Positions 36,677-46,099 of a DNA stretch of 64,000 nucleotides are shown one piece after another. The notes beneath the pieces were generated by a model. It saw only the letters and a program-made list of their open reading frames with translations. It did not search any database and was not told where the DNA came from. The translations under genes and the position numbers were made by a program. This DNA is from Oceanococcus sp964629015. Lineage in GTDB: Bacteria; Pseudomonadota; Gammaproteobacteria; Nevskiales; Oceanococcaceae. The stretch lies in contig CAZVMN010000007.1 in assembly GCA_964629015.1 (NCBI GenBank), positions 124,001 to 188,000 of the forward strand, in the 5' to 3' direction. The number at the start of each line of letters is the position of its first letter. The stretch's first letter is position 1.

Positions 36677-39600
36677 TTAAGCGTCAGCAGAGGCGAGACG
36701 ATTGAGCGCCGCCGAGGCGGTGCCTTCAACCTCACACATTTCCAACCGCACGCGACCCTGCTCGTCCGCCAGCAACACGTCGTAGTTGAGACTGCTTTCA
36801 GACGCTTCGCCGCGAATGCGCAGATACAGACTCAGACGATCAGGCAGAGGATCGCGGCCATAACGGCAAACCGAACCGAACGCCGACGGCAGCGCGGTTT
36901 TGTCGAGGAATCGACGCGACCACACGATAGCCAGCTGCGGACCGCAATCGATCAGACCCGGATCGAACAACCAACGGGCATCCGCGGTCACGCCATCCTG
37001 ACGTAACCAGACAGCGGGCCGGCTGCGCTTGGCTTGCGCATCCACACCTTCACGCGCCACCACGGAAATCTGATCAATTAACTGGAAATCGCCGCCGTGG
37101 AACAGAAAATCACGATAAGCGGCCGTCGCATCCAGCGCCTCACCGTGAACACTCACAGCATCGAGTTGAGGCGGTTCCGGCAAGCGTTCCACCAGACGCA
37201 CCTTGGCCTTGTACAGGGCCTGATTGCGCTCCGGATCGACAATTTCTATGGCCAGCATTTGCTCACCCGGCTGTGAGTGAGTCGATGCCCGTGCCTTGAA
37301 CGCGACCTTACGCCCCCGCGCCGGGTCCAGCACCACACCGGCCAGGACCTTGAGATCGCGGACCTCAGCAACCTGCCAGCCCGGCCAACCTGCTGCCGCC
37401 ACTTGGGCCATCCACTCAACCGCACCAGCGGCCGGCAGCACCGGTTTTCCATCCATACTGTGATCAAGCAGATAGGGGTCGCTATCGGTGGTGAAATGAT
37501 GATCCAGGACCAACGTTCCGCCCGCGCCAATGTGCAAACCGGCGCGAATCAAGGGCAGATCACTGTTGTTTTCGTCCGCCTCTTGCTCGCCGTCGTAAGC
37601 CGCCCAAGGGCCTTCGCCCACGACCAGTTCGACCTCGGACTTCGGCCCATAGGCCAGCTCGTCGAGGAAATAGCGGGCTCCCGCTTCAACCGGAATGGGC
37701 AAAATGCCTTGCTCGCGGAACTTGGCTTTGACCGCGTCGCTGGCCATGCCAGCATCCCAAGGCCCCCAGTTGATGGCCATGACGCGCGTCTCTTTCCAGC
37801 GTCGCGACAACTGCCAGGCATAGCGATTGAGGGCCTCGTTGGCCGCCGCATAATCGGACTGGCCACGATTGCCGTAGCGCCCGGCAACCGAGGTAAAGAA
37901 TGCGATCCATTTGAGCGTATCGGGCTTGAGCGCATTGGCCAAAATCCAGGCCGAATCGGTTTTGGTCCCGAACACCCGATCGAAAGACACCGCAGTTTTG
38001 TCCGCGATCAGCTTGTCTTCGATCACCCCCGCGCCGTGAATGACGCCGTCGATACGCCCCAAGCGTGAGTACACATCTTCGATGGCACCCGCGAATGACG
38101 CCACATCGCGAACATCACAAGGCAGGTACTCAACCTCAACACCGGCATCGCGCATCCGCTGCACATTGTTGAGAACTTCGCGCCCGGCCATGATCTGCGC
38201 CACACGCTGATCCAGTTCGGCCGGCTTGGGCATATTGCCGTTGACCCGCGCATCAGCAATCAACGCCCCCTTCAGGTGCAAGGCGGTGGCGTGCTCCAGA
38301 TGCAAATCGTTGGGGTCCGGCAGAGGCGTGCGCCCAATCAGCACATAGCGCAAACCCGGCTTGGCCATCTGCAGGAGAATTTCCGCAGTGATACCCCGTG
38401 CCCCGCCAGTTGCGAGAACCACCCAGCCGTCTTGCGGTTCTAAATGCGCCGCAAAGGCGTGGTCGTGCAGCGGATGCTCCTGCGTCGACACCGTGTAACG
38501 CGTGTCGCCCAGGTAGCCGATTTCACGGTGGGGGTCAGTGCTGCACAACTCGTCGAACAACAGCTCGGCGATGACCTCGTCGGTTTGTCCGTTGAAGTCA
38601 ATCAAACGTGCCACAGACTGCGGATACTCCTGGCGATAGCAATTGATCATGCCGGCCGCGCCACCGGCCAGCGCCGAACCCGCGCCTCCCGCTTCGCGTC
38701 CCAGCGTGCCACCCAAACGGGTCGCCGCGATCAGGTGCAAGCTTTCGCGTTCATCGCCCAGAGCTTTGAGCAGGGTAAACAATTTACCCACGGTGTTCGC
38801 GCCGGTTTTGCGCCACTGCGCAAAGGTCTCTTCCGGATGCTCGCTCAAGCCGCCCAAATGCAGCACGGCACGGACCGGACCGTGCGCTTTGACAGCAACT
38901 TCCAGCTCACTCTTGAGCGCGCGCGGCTCGTCCATGAGCAATTCCACAGGCGTTGCGCCGGTCGCCGAAATGCGTTCCACCAGGGACTCACGCACACGGT
39001 CCGGCCCGTCGACGACGATAACCAGCCCAGTCGGTGTCTTGCGCTCATTGGGCAGAGCTGCCTGCCGTGGGCGAATGACATAGCGTGCGGCGGCCGGCAC
39101 GTCAGCCGACGACGAAACCGTCTGCACCTCAGTCGACGGCACCGGAGCGGCAGCAACGGCTTGTACAGCGGGTGCCTGAGCCAACAATGGCGTAACCGCA
39201 TCAATCAGTATCTGCAGGGTCTTGGCCCGGGTGTAGGTTTCCAGATCCGCCTGCATGGCGCTGGCGACCGTCTCCGGCAAAGCTTTTTGCAAGGCGCCGA
39301 CGATCTCGACCCGTTTGATCGAGTCAATCCCCAGATCCGCTTCCAGATCGGCCTGCACATCCAGCATGTCTTCTGGATATCCGGTTCGCTCGGCCACAAT
39401 GCCGAGCAGGGTGGCGGACACATCCAGCGCTGCCGCTTCTGTCGCCGCGGGCGCAGCCGGTACCGCCGCCGGCTGCGTGCCGACCAGGGCGCTCACCGCG
39501 TCAATCAAACCGGCCAAGGTCTTGGCCCGGGTGTAGGTTTCCAGATCCGCCTGCATGGCACTGGCGACCGTCTCCGGCAAAGCTTTTTGCAAGGCGCCAA

Positions 39601-42600
39601 CGATCTCGACCCGTTTGATCGAATCAATCCCCAGATCCGCTTCCAGATCGGCCTGCACGTCCAGCATGTCTTCCGGATATCCGGTGCGCTCGGCCACGAT
39701 GCCGAGCAAGGTGGCGGACACATCCAGCGCTGCCGCTTCTGTCGCCGCGGGCGCAGCCGGTACCGCCGCCGGCTGCGTGCCGACCAGGGCGCTCACCGCG
39801 TCAATCAAACCGGCCAAGGTCTTGGCCCGGGTGTAGGTTTCCAGATCCGCCTGCATGGCACTGGCGACCGTCTCCGGCAAAGCTTTTTGCAAGGCGCCAA
39901 CGATCTCGACCCGTTTGATCGAATCAATCCCCAGATCCGCTTCCAGATCGGCCTGCACGTCCAGCATGTCTTCCGGATATCCGGTGCGCTCGGCCACGAT
40001 GCCGAGCAAGGTGGCGGACACATCCAGCGCTGGCGCTTCCGCCACCGCGGGCGCAGCCGGTGCCGCCGCCGGCTGCGTGCCGACCAGGGCGCTCACCGCG
40101 TCAATCAAACCGGCCAGCGTCTTGGCCCGCGTGTACGTTTCCAGATCCGCCTGCATGGCGCTGGCGACCGTCTCCGGCAAGGCTTTTTGCAAGGCGCCGA
40201 CGATCTCGACCCGTTTGATCGAGTCAATCCCCAGATCCGCTTCCAGATCGGCCTGCACATCCAGCATGTCTTCTGGATACCCGGTGCGCTCGGCCACGAT
40301 GCCGAGCAAGGTGGCGGACACATCCAGCGCTGGCGCTGCCGCCACCGCGGGCACGGCCGGTGCCGCCGCCTCGTGCTCTTGCGCTTGAGGCGCTGCGGCG
40401 GCTGCGGCGGGCGCGGCCATGTCACTCACCGGCGGCGCAAATGTCGGCATATTCAAGCTCTCGGGAGCTGGCAACGCGCTGGCATCGCCATAACCCAAAG
40501 CTTGGGCCATCACGGCTTCCTGCAATTTCAGGAACTGACGCATGGTGTCCTGGTAGGCCACCAACGCATCACCGTTTACCGCGCCGCCTGCAATCGGCAG
40601 CTGCGGCACGTGGCTTGAAGCCGCTGACGGCGCTGCGGGACTCGCGATTGCAGCCGGCGGTGCGACCGAAGCTTGAGCCCGGCGACGCGCGATCGCTTGA
40701 TCCTTGTCCGCCTGGCTCAGCGCCTCCAGCACGCCATTGCTGCGCACGTCGCTAGCCGCTGGCCGGGCATAACCGCCGGCCACCATCCAGGCTGTGCGAG
40801 ACAACGCCGGCTTGGCCAGCTGTGCTTTGAGCTGACGCAGGTTCAGCGCATTGCTCACCCGTCCGGCAAACAGCGCCGACAGATTCAGGTCAAAACCGCG
40901 CGTGGTGAGCTGCGCCAGCGTGTCCAACAAGGGTGCGAGATCACCCTCGGCGCGATCCACTGACAGGCACTCACCCTGCGGCAGAATGTCCCGCAGCATG
41001 CCGCCCAATATGGTTTTCGGACCGAGTTCGAGGAACAACTCCACGCCTTCGGCCTGCATCGTCTCAACCTGTTTGACGAATTCGACCGAACTCAGCAGAT
41101 GCTGCTTGAGATGCGCTGCCATATCGTCCGGGTAGCGCGCACCCGTCATGTTCGAGTAGACCGCACATTGCGCGGCCTGGAATTGCGCGGCATCAATCGC
41201 TTGCGACAAACCCGCTTGCGCACTGCTCATCAATGGCGAATGGAAGGCCCCGCCGACCGGCAGCTTGCGTGCGGTGACACCGGCCGCTTCGCACGCGGCC
41301 AATGCAGTCTCTATGCCTTGGACACTGCCGGTGATCACGCTTTGTTTCGGCGCATTGTGGTTGGCGACGCTGACATCCTTGATGTCCTTGATCAAGGACT
41401 CGACCTGATCGCGCTCGCTCAGCACAGCGGCCATGGTGCCAGCGGGTTCGCTCTGCGCGGCCTCCGCCATCACCCGGCCTCGCGCGGCGGACAGGCGCAG
41501 GAAGTCATCAGCCGACAGCACGCCGGCCGCCATCAACGCGGTGTATTCACCGTAGGAATGACCGCCAACCGCGTCAGCGCGCAGACCCAGGTCGCTCAGC
41601 CAGCGCCACAGGCCTAGTTCCGATGCGCCCAGCGCGGGCTGAGCATGGCGTGTGTCGGTAAGACGTGCACGCTGCGCCGATTCGGTGGCGGAGTCGAATG
41701 CCGCCGCTGGCCAGGCAATTGCGGACACCGCCTCGCCCAGTTCTGGGGCCAGCAACTCGTCCGCTTGTTCCCAAGCTTCACGCAATTGCGGCAGATACAA
41801 CGACGCTGCACGCAGCATGCCAACATACTGCGCGCCCTGACCTGGGAACAGCACGCCGAGCTTGGGCGCGCTCTGCGGACGTTGCAGATTCAGGTGGGTC
41901 CCAGCGCTCAGCGCCTGACCATCATGCAGGTGGTGCAAGACATTGCCGACGCGCGCACGCAGATCGTTCAAATCGCCAGCGACAAAGGACAGACTGACGG
42001 TGCCGGAGGCGCGCTCAGCCGATTCGACCAAAGCTGCCGCAATGGCCGTCAGGCTGGCATCCGCGCGCAGCGGTTGATCCAGGGCCTCGTTGATCTGACC
42101 CAGCTGTTTTTCCAGGTCGGCTTGGTCAGCGGCACGGAACACGAACAGCTCCACCGGCCACTGATTGGCACCGACAGGCGCATCCGCACCCCATCCGGTG
42201 CGGTATTCCTCAAGCACCGCGTGGAAATTGGTCCCGCCAAAACCGAATGCCGAAACCGCAGCACGGCGCGGTCGCGCCGCATCGCGCAGCCACGGACGCG
42301 GCTGTTTGAGCAGATAAGTTGGCGCCGCATCATCGGCGATCACATCAATCGGATTGTCCACGCCCGCATGGCCCGGCAGAACACGGTGATGCAAGGACAG
42401 CGCGGTTTTAACCAGCCCGGTGACCCCAGCCGCACACTTGGTGTGCCCAACCAGCGTTTTCACCGAACCCAGCGCCACACTGCGCACATCGGCACCCGCT
42501 TCAATCAATGTACTGGTGACGGTTTCCGCCTCGGCCCGATCGCCCACGGCCGTGCCCGTGCCATGGGCTTCAACCATGCCCAAAGACGCTGGCGAAAAAC

Positions 42601-45600
42601 CAGCCTTGCTGTAGGCGCGGTTGAGCGCACGCTGCTGCCCCTTGGGTAATGGCGCAGTCATACCCAGCGCACGCCCATCGGAGGATCCCGATGCGGCTTT
42701 GATGACAGCATAAATTCGATCGCCATCACGCTCGGCATCGGCCAAGCGTTTCATGACGGTGACGCAGACGCCTTCGGAAATCACGATGCCATCGGCGTCG
42801 CGATCAAAGGTGCGCGCCTTGCCCTGCGGTGACAGCGCTTGGGTCTTGGAGAAGCACAGGTAGCCGAACGGACCTTGAACCGTATCAACGCCGCCGGCAA
42901 TGGCGACGTTGGAACGACCTGACTCCAGTTCCTGAGTCGCCAGGGTGATGGCCGCCAGCGAGGAACCACAGGCTGCATCAACGGTGAAGTTGACGCCACC
43001 GAAATCCAATCGGTTGGCGATGCGCCCGGCCGTGACATTGAGCAGCACACCAGCAAAGGATTCGTTGGTCCACTCGGGCAGGCGATCCCACACCGCATCT
43101 TCGGGATCTTCAACAAATCGCGGCAACTCGGAACGCAGACCCAGCTGCATGCCCAGATCGCCAATCCCACCCCCGGCACCAAGAATGATCGAAGTATGCT
43201 CGCGGTCGAAATCGGCCTGCCCAGGGCCCATGCCGGCATCACGCAAGGCGCGCGCAGTGCACTCCAGCGACAGCAATTGCATGGGATCGATGGATTTCAT
43301 CGAACTCGGCGCGATGCCGAAGGACGCCGGGTCAAACACCACCTCATCGAGGAAGCCACCCCAGCGTGAGTAGACCTTGTCGCGCGCGTTCTTGTCAGGG
43401 TCGAAGTACAGCGCCTCGTCCCAACGATCTTTGGGCACCTCGGTGATGGTGGTTTCCAAACGCAGGACTTTGCCCCAGAAATCATCTGCGTTGTCGATCT
43501 GCGGCAGGATCATGCCGATACCGACGATCGCGATATCACTGGGGTCGGATGCGGTCTGGCCGGCAGCATCGCGGGATGCCAAATCGGCGAGCAGTTCACC
43601 GGCCCCATCACTGACATTGCGATGCAGTTCTTCCACGCCCAGCACTTTGTCATGCAGGGTGGCGACTTGGCCGATCATGTACATGCCACGCAGCTTCTGC
43701 GCCGCGTCGTCCAGCTCTACGATCTGGCCCGTCGCGTCCCGGTCACGGCCTTTGGAAGCCACGCGCAGGCGCCCCATATTGAGGTCTTCCAACTCATCAC
43801 GGATGTCGTCTGCGGATTTGTCGGATTGCAACAACGCGCGGCGCTGGCGGAAGAACTCGCGGGAGAATTCGGTATCGGCGCAACGTGTGGAGTGGCCGGG
43901 ACCGGTCTCCAGGCTGCACGTGGCGGTGCAGGCCAGAGCCTCTCGCTGGAAACCGGGGACAATGGCGCCGGTCTCAACAATCTCGTGGGTAAACAGATAG
44001 GCGGTGCCCATCAGCACCCCAACCTTCATGCCGCGTTCAACCAACGGTGCGGCCAGGGCCGCAATCATGGCAGAGGAGCGCGCATCGTTGATGCCGCCGG
44101 CGAAGAACACATGAACATCCTGAGCCTGCTCATCGCTGACATCGTTAAGCAGGACCTCAATCATCTGCTCCCACAACGGGAAGCTGGCGATGGGGCCAAT
44201 GTGACCGCCGCACTCACGCCCTTCAAAAACAAAGCGACGCGCGCCCTGCTCCAGATACAGTTTGAGTAGGGCCGGAGCAGGTGCGTGCAAGTAAGCGGGT
44301 ATCCCACGCTGCTCAAATTCTGCGGCCTGATCCGGACGTCCACCGGCGATCAGGGCATAGCTGGGTTTGTGCCGGAACACCGCCGCACATTGCTCTTCGC
44401 GCAAAGCTTGTGGCACGAAACCGAGGATTCCAACCCCCCAGGGTTTATCACCCAGCATCTGGGTGGTTTCCGCCAACAGCTCGTCGACCTGCTCGCCCCG
44501 CATGAGCGCCAGCGCCAGGAACGGCAACGCACCGCCCTGAGCCACCGCATCAGCAAATGCGGGCGAATCCGACACGCGCGTCATCGGACCTTGAGCAATC
44601 GGGAAACGCGTGCCGTGTGAGGCCGCCAGCGGGCTGTTTTCGGCCAGCGGATTGTTCTGCGCAAGCCAGCTGCGACTGCTGTTGAGCTGGGCTTGCAGCG
44701 CCTGAATCAGGCGTCCAACGCTGCGGTATTGATCACGATACAGCGCCGCGAGGCCGATACCCTGGCCAATCGGCAACAACTGATCCTTACCCCAACCCAT
44801 CGCTTGATTGAGTTCTTCGCGCCAGTCCGCCTGACTGAGCTGCCCCGCTTCGGCCTGACGACTTGCCTGTTTGATGCGCTCGAGCAGCGTCGAGCCACGC
44901 GCGCCAAATACGCGGCACGGCATGTCAATCTGCTCACCGAACAGCTGAGTTTCAGCGCCGTTCAAACGCGCGACATTCAACTTGTGCGTGTCGTGCAACG
45001 GGCTTTCCGTCAGCAACAACACCTGATCATCAAGCACCACGCCGGCTGCGCCCATCATGGCTGTGGCAGCGGCGCTGTGACGCCCGATCCCACCGCGCAG
45101 CCACAATGGCAAGGTAGTTTTTCCAATCAACTTCTGCGCCAGGATGTAGCTGGTGTCTTCACCGACCCAAGCTCCGGCTTCGTGCCCTTTGGCAATCAAG
45201 CCATCAACCACATCCGTCAGTCCTTCGACCATACCGGGATGGGTGATTTCGGCCAGCAGCCGATGCCGCGGCGCATCCTGGCGCAGGGTCCGCGCCAGAG
45301 AAGCCATACGCGACGCATCACCGTGCAGGACCAGGGTCAGCGCACGCTCGCCAGCGCTCGCCATGAGCTCACGCACACAGCCAAGATCACCGGCTGACAA
45401 CCGCAAGCCGATACTCGCACCCGCAGACTGCCGCACTGTCGCCGCGAGCAGCTGGGTAAAATTGTGACGTAGCTGCGCGGTATCACGCGCAAACTCGAAA
45501 TCGAGCACACCAACGCCACCCGCGCGCGCAGCCGCAACAGCCAGCCCGGGATGGGCGGCATCCGCCGGTGACAGAATCAGAGTTTGTATGGTGCTTGAGT

Positions 45601-45607
45601 CTTGCAT
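36677..45607 (-). CDS. PUFA-synthase-like protein 1: ER(nitronate monooxygenase-like)-KS-AT-4xACP-KR-DH
   Basis: This 2976-residue protein has these domains in order. An FMN nitronate-monooxygenase/PfaD-like enoyl reductase (about 1-620) has His469 in ECGGHIGP. Ketosynthase (about 690-1150) has Cys880 in DAACGSS. Acyltransferase (about 1250-1560) has Ser1351 in GHSYGEY. Four tandem ACPs have phosphopantetheine serines 1796, 1896, 1996 and 2096, each in LGIDSIKRVEI. Ketoreductase (about 2390-2650) has TGGARGITAE. Dehydratase (about 2690-2976) has His2716 in HSMDGKPVLP and DPGLIDCGPQ. The KS-AT-ACPn-KR order is that of PfaA, but here the enoyl reductase, normally the separate protein PfaD, is fused at the N-terminus. 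The ATG at 45607 has GAGG upstream. A GTG at 45631 is less likely. It heads a five-gene operon. Confidence 0.93.
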   Translation of the reverse strand: MQDSSTIQTLILSPADAAHPGLAVAAARAGGVGVLDFEFARDTAQLRHNFTQLLAATVRQSAGASIGLRLSAGDLGCVRELMASAGERALTLVLHGDASRMASLARTLRQDAPRHRLLAEITHPGMVEGLTDVVDGLIAKGHEAGAWVGEDTSYILAQKLIGKTTLPLWLRGGIGRHSAAATAMMGAAGVVLDDQVLLLTESPLHDTHKLNVARLNGAETQLFGEQIDMPCRVFGARGSTLLERIKQASRQAEAGQLSQADWREELNQAMGWGKDQLLPIGQGIGLAALYRDQYRSVGRLIQALQAQLNSSRSWLAQNNPLAENSPLAASHGTRFPIAQGPMTRVSDSPAFADAVAQGGALPFLALALMRGEQVDELLAETTQMLGDKPWGVGILGFVPQALREEQCAAVFRHKPSYALIAGGRPDQAAEFEQRGIPAYLHAPAPALLKLYLEQGARRFVFEGRECGGHIGPIASFPLWEQMIEVLLNDVSDEQAQDVHVFFAGGINDARSSAMIAALAAPLVERGMKVGVLMGTAYLFTHEIVETGAIVPGFQREALACTATCSLETGPGHSTRCADTEFSREFFRQRRALLQSDKSADDIRDELEDLNMGRLRVASKGRDRDATGQIVELDDAAQKLRGMYMIGQVATLHDKVLGVEELHRNVSDGAGELLADLASRDAAGQTASDPSDIAIVGIGMILPQIDNADDFWGKVLRLETTITEVPKDRWDEALYFDPDKNARDKVYSRWGGFLDEVVFDPASFGIAPSSMKSIDPMQLLSLECTARALRDAGMGPGQADFDREHTSIILGAGGGIGDLGMQLGLRSELPRFVEDPEDAVWDRLPEWTNESFAGVLLNVTAGRIANRLDFGGVNFTVDAACGSSLAAITLATQELESGRSNVAIAGGVDTVQGPFGYLCFSKTQALSPQGKARTFDRDADGIVISEGVCVTVMKRLADAERDGDRIYAVIKAASGSSDGRALGMTAPLPKGQQRALNRAYSKAGFSPASLGMVEAHGTGTAVGDRAEAETVTSTLIEAGADVRSVALGSVKTLVGHTKCAAGVTGLVKTALSLHHRVLPGHAGVDNPIDVIADDAAPTYLLKQPRPWLRDAARPRRAAVSAFGFGGTNFHAVLEEYRTGWGADAPVGANQWPVELFVFRAADQADLEKQLGQINEALDQPLRADASLTAIAAALVESAERASGTVSLSFVAGDLNDLRARVGNVLHHLHDGQALSAGTHLNLQRPQSAPKLGVLFPGQGAQYVGMLRAASLYLPQLREAWEQADELLAPELGEAVSAIAWPAAAFDSATESAQRARLTDTRHAQPALGASELGLWRWLSDLGLRADAVGGHSYGEYTALMAAGVLSADDFLRLSAARGRVMAEAAQSEPAGTMAAVLSERDQVESLIKDIKDVSVANHNAPKQSVITGSVQGIETALAACEAAGVTARKLPVGGAFHSPLMSSAQAGLSQAIDAAQFQAAQCAVYSNMTGARYPDDMAAHLKQHLLSSVEFVKQVETMQAEGVELFLELGPKTILGGMLRDILPQGECLSVDRAEGDLAPLLDTLAQLTTRGFDLNLSALFAGRVSNALNLRQLKAQLAKPALSRTAWMVAGGYARPAASDVRSNGVLEALSQADKDQAIARRRAQASVAPPAAIASPAAPSAASSHVPQLPIAGGAVNGDALVAYQDTMRQFLKLQEAVMAQALGYGDASALPAPESLNMPTFAPPVSDMAAPAAAAAAPQAQEHEAAAPAVPAVAAAPALDVSATLLGIVAERTGYPEDMLDVQADLEADLGIDSIKRVEIVGALQKALPETVASAMQADLETYTRAKTLAGLIDAVSALVGTQPAAAPAAPAVAEAPALDVSATLLGIVAERTGYPEDMLDVQADLEADLGIDSIKRVEIVGALQKALPETVASAMQADLETYTRAKTLAGLIDAVSALVGTQPAAVPAAPAATEAAALDVSATLLGIVAERTGYPEDMLDVQADLEADLGIDSIKRVEIVGALQKALPETVASAMQADLETYTRAKTLAGLIDAVSALVGTQPAAVPAAPAATEAAALDVSATLLGIVAERTGYPEDMLDVQADLEADLGIDSIKRVEIVGALQKALPETVASAMQADLETYTRAKTLQILIDAVTPLLAQAPAVQAVAAAPVPSTEVQTVSSSADVPAAARYVIRPRQAALPNERKTPTGLVIVVDGPDRVRESLVERISATGATPVELLMDEPRALKSELEVAVKAHGPVRAVLHLGGLSEHPEETFAQWRKTGANTVGKLFTLLKALGDERESLHLIAATRLGGTLGREAGGAGSALAGGAAGMINCYRQEYPQSVARLIDFNGQTDEVIAELLFDELCSTDPHREIGYLGDTRYTVSTQEHPLHDHAFAAHLEPQDGWVVLATGGARGITAEILLQMAKPGLRYVLIGRTPLPDPNDLHLEHATALHLKGALIADARVNGNMPKPAELDQRVAQIMAGREVLNNVQRMRDAGVEVEYLPCDVRDVASFAGAIEDVYSRLGRIDGVIHGAGVIEDKLIADKTAVSFDRVFGTKTDSAWILANALKPDTLKWIAFFTSVAGRYGNRGQSDYAAANEALNRYAWQLSRRWKETRVMAINWGPWDAGMASDAVKAKFREQGILPIPVEAGARYFLDELAYGPKSEVELVVGEGPWAAYDGEQEADENNSDLPLIRAGLHIGAGGTLVLDHHFTTDSDPYLLDHSMDGKPVLPAAGAVEWMAQVAAAGWPGWQVAEVRDLKVLAGVVLDPARGRKVAFKARASTHSQPGEQMLAIEIVDPERNQALYKAKVRLVERLPEPPQLDAVSVHGEALDATAAYRDFLFHGGDFQLIDQISVVAREGVDAQAKRSRPAVWLRQDGVTADARWLFDPGLIDCGPQLAIVWSRRFLDKTALPSAFGSVCRYGRDPLPDRLSLYLRIRGEASESSLNYDVLLADEQGRVRLEMCEVEGTASAALNRLASADA
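39205..40423 (-). repeat. Four tandem ACP-encoding units of 300 bases
   Basis: Inside synthase 1, four units repeat with an exact 300-base period: the phosphopantetheine serine codons lie at 40222, 39922, 39622 and 39322. Each unit encodes an ACP of about 80 residues plus an Ala/Pro linker. The outer two units have diverged at scattered third positions, while the inner two are identical. The array is the multi-ACP hallmark of PUFA-type synthases. Confidence 0.95.
39421..40020 (-). repeat. Perfect 300-base tandem duplication within the ACP array
   Basis: Bases 39421-39720 and 39721-40020 are identical line for line. The flanking units differ from them at several synonymous and linker positions. 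Such perfect identity points to recent duplication or gene conversion, or to an assembly artefact in a repeat. Confidence 0.95.
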
Positions 45608-45620
45608 GGCTAACCTCGTT

Positions 45621-45639
45621 GACACTGTCACGCAGTGTC
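45621..45639. promoter_or_regulatory. Inverted repeat GACACTG-N5-CAGTGTC just before the synthase start
   Basis: Seven-base arms separated by TCACG, ending 14 bases before the ATG of synthase 1. The repeat sits right beside the ribosome site, so it could be a repressor operator or a translation-blocking hairpin. Confidence 0.5.
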
Positions 45640-45744
45640 GATTGATCCGTCTATCTGGATCCTATGGCTTTGGCCCCTTCCGTCACGTCGAATCCATGAC
45701 CTTCGACCGGGTCATGTGATCGGCGTATCCGGACTTCTTCGGAA

Positions 45745-45764
45745 GCATTCGTGCGCACGAATGC
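45745..45764. promoter_or_regulatory. Perfect 20-base palindrome in the synthase promoter region
   Basis: GCATTCGTGCGCACGAATGC is a perfect palindrome without spacer. It lies directly downstream of a possible minus-strand -10 hexamer (45771-45766), where a repressor dimer would block the synthase operon. The binding protein is unknown. Confidence 0.55.
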
Positions 45765-45848
45765 AATCTTAAAAATTAAGAACCGCTATTCACTTGCCAT
45801 AATCAGGCCACTCTCAACAAATCACCACAGGGTGATGCCGTGAATTCA

Positions 45849-45866
45849 TGTAGGAAAAGTCCTACA
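45849..45866. promoter_or_regulatory. Inverted repeat TGTAGGA-AAAG-TCCTACA
   Basis: Seven-base arms around AAAG. The right arm continues as TCCTACAGATTG, a 12-mer found again in inverted orientation at 52525-52536, just before a lipoprotein gene. The core AGTCCTAC also occurs near 2690. It may be a shared regulator site. Confidence 0.45.
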
Positions 45867-46011
45867 GATTGTAGTTGCGAAATAGGACCGCAGCTCACGC
45901 TCGGAACTTTTCACTTCCAAAACAATAGATTACGTCATTTCTGAGTTAACTTCCGACAAATCGACGCGATTATCACTGGATACGGTGCTCTACCTGCTGC
46001 GAACGTGTCGT

Positions 46012-46017
46012 TATACT
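46012..46017 (+). promoter_or_regulatory. Possible -10 element of the HlyD-type gene
   Basis: TATACT lies about 83 bases before the ATG at 46100. No good -35 hexamer is visible at the right distance, so an activator or another sigma factor may be needed. Weak evidence. Confidence 0.3.
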
Positions 46018-46099
46018 CACAAAATAATGCCCCTCCAAAGGCAATATCGTTGTCGACACGGATCGCCGACGACCTGACCATGCTTTGCGGAACAATCCC

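Larger units (their letters stand above)
45608..46099. promoter_or_regulatory. Divergent control region of the lipid-synthase and export genes, with six inverted repeats
   Basis: This gene-free gap of about 490 bases separates synthase 1 (leftward) from the HlyD-type gene (rightward). It is more AT-rich than its surroundings. Inverted repeats occur at 45621-45639, 45644-45661 (GATCC/GGATC), 45695-45716 (CATGACC/GGTCATG), 45745-45764, 45821-45836 (ATCACC/GGTGAT) and 45849-45866. The first four lie between the synthase start and a possible minus-strand -10 (TAAGAT, 45771-45766). They could be operators or hairpins in a long leader. No regulator gene is adjacent. Confidence 0.6.

Noticed and set aside
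35966..37006. Plus-strand open frame of 346 codons across the junction of the two synthase genes
   Set aside because: It is antisense to conserved KS and DH coding sequence with no ribosome site or recognisable domain.
38444..40618. Long plus-strand open frame of 724 codons opposite the ACP array
   Set aside because: It is the antisense of the 300-base ACP repeats in a GC-rich gene. Its repeated Arg/Gln/His-rich translation has no family features, while the minus strand encodes clear ACP, KR and DH domains.
45607..45631. Upstream GTG start (45631) for synthase 1
   Set aside because: It falls inside the GACACTG/CAGTGTC inverted repeat and has no ribosome site, whereas the ATG at 45607 is preceded by GAGG.
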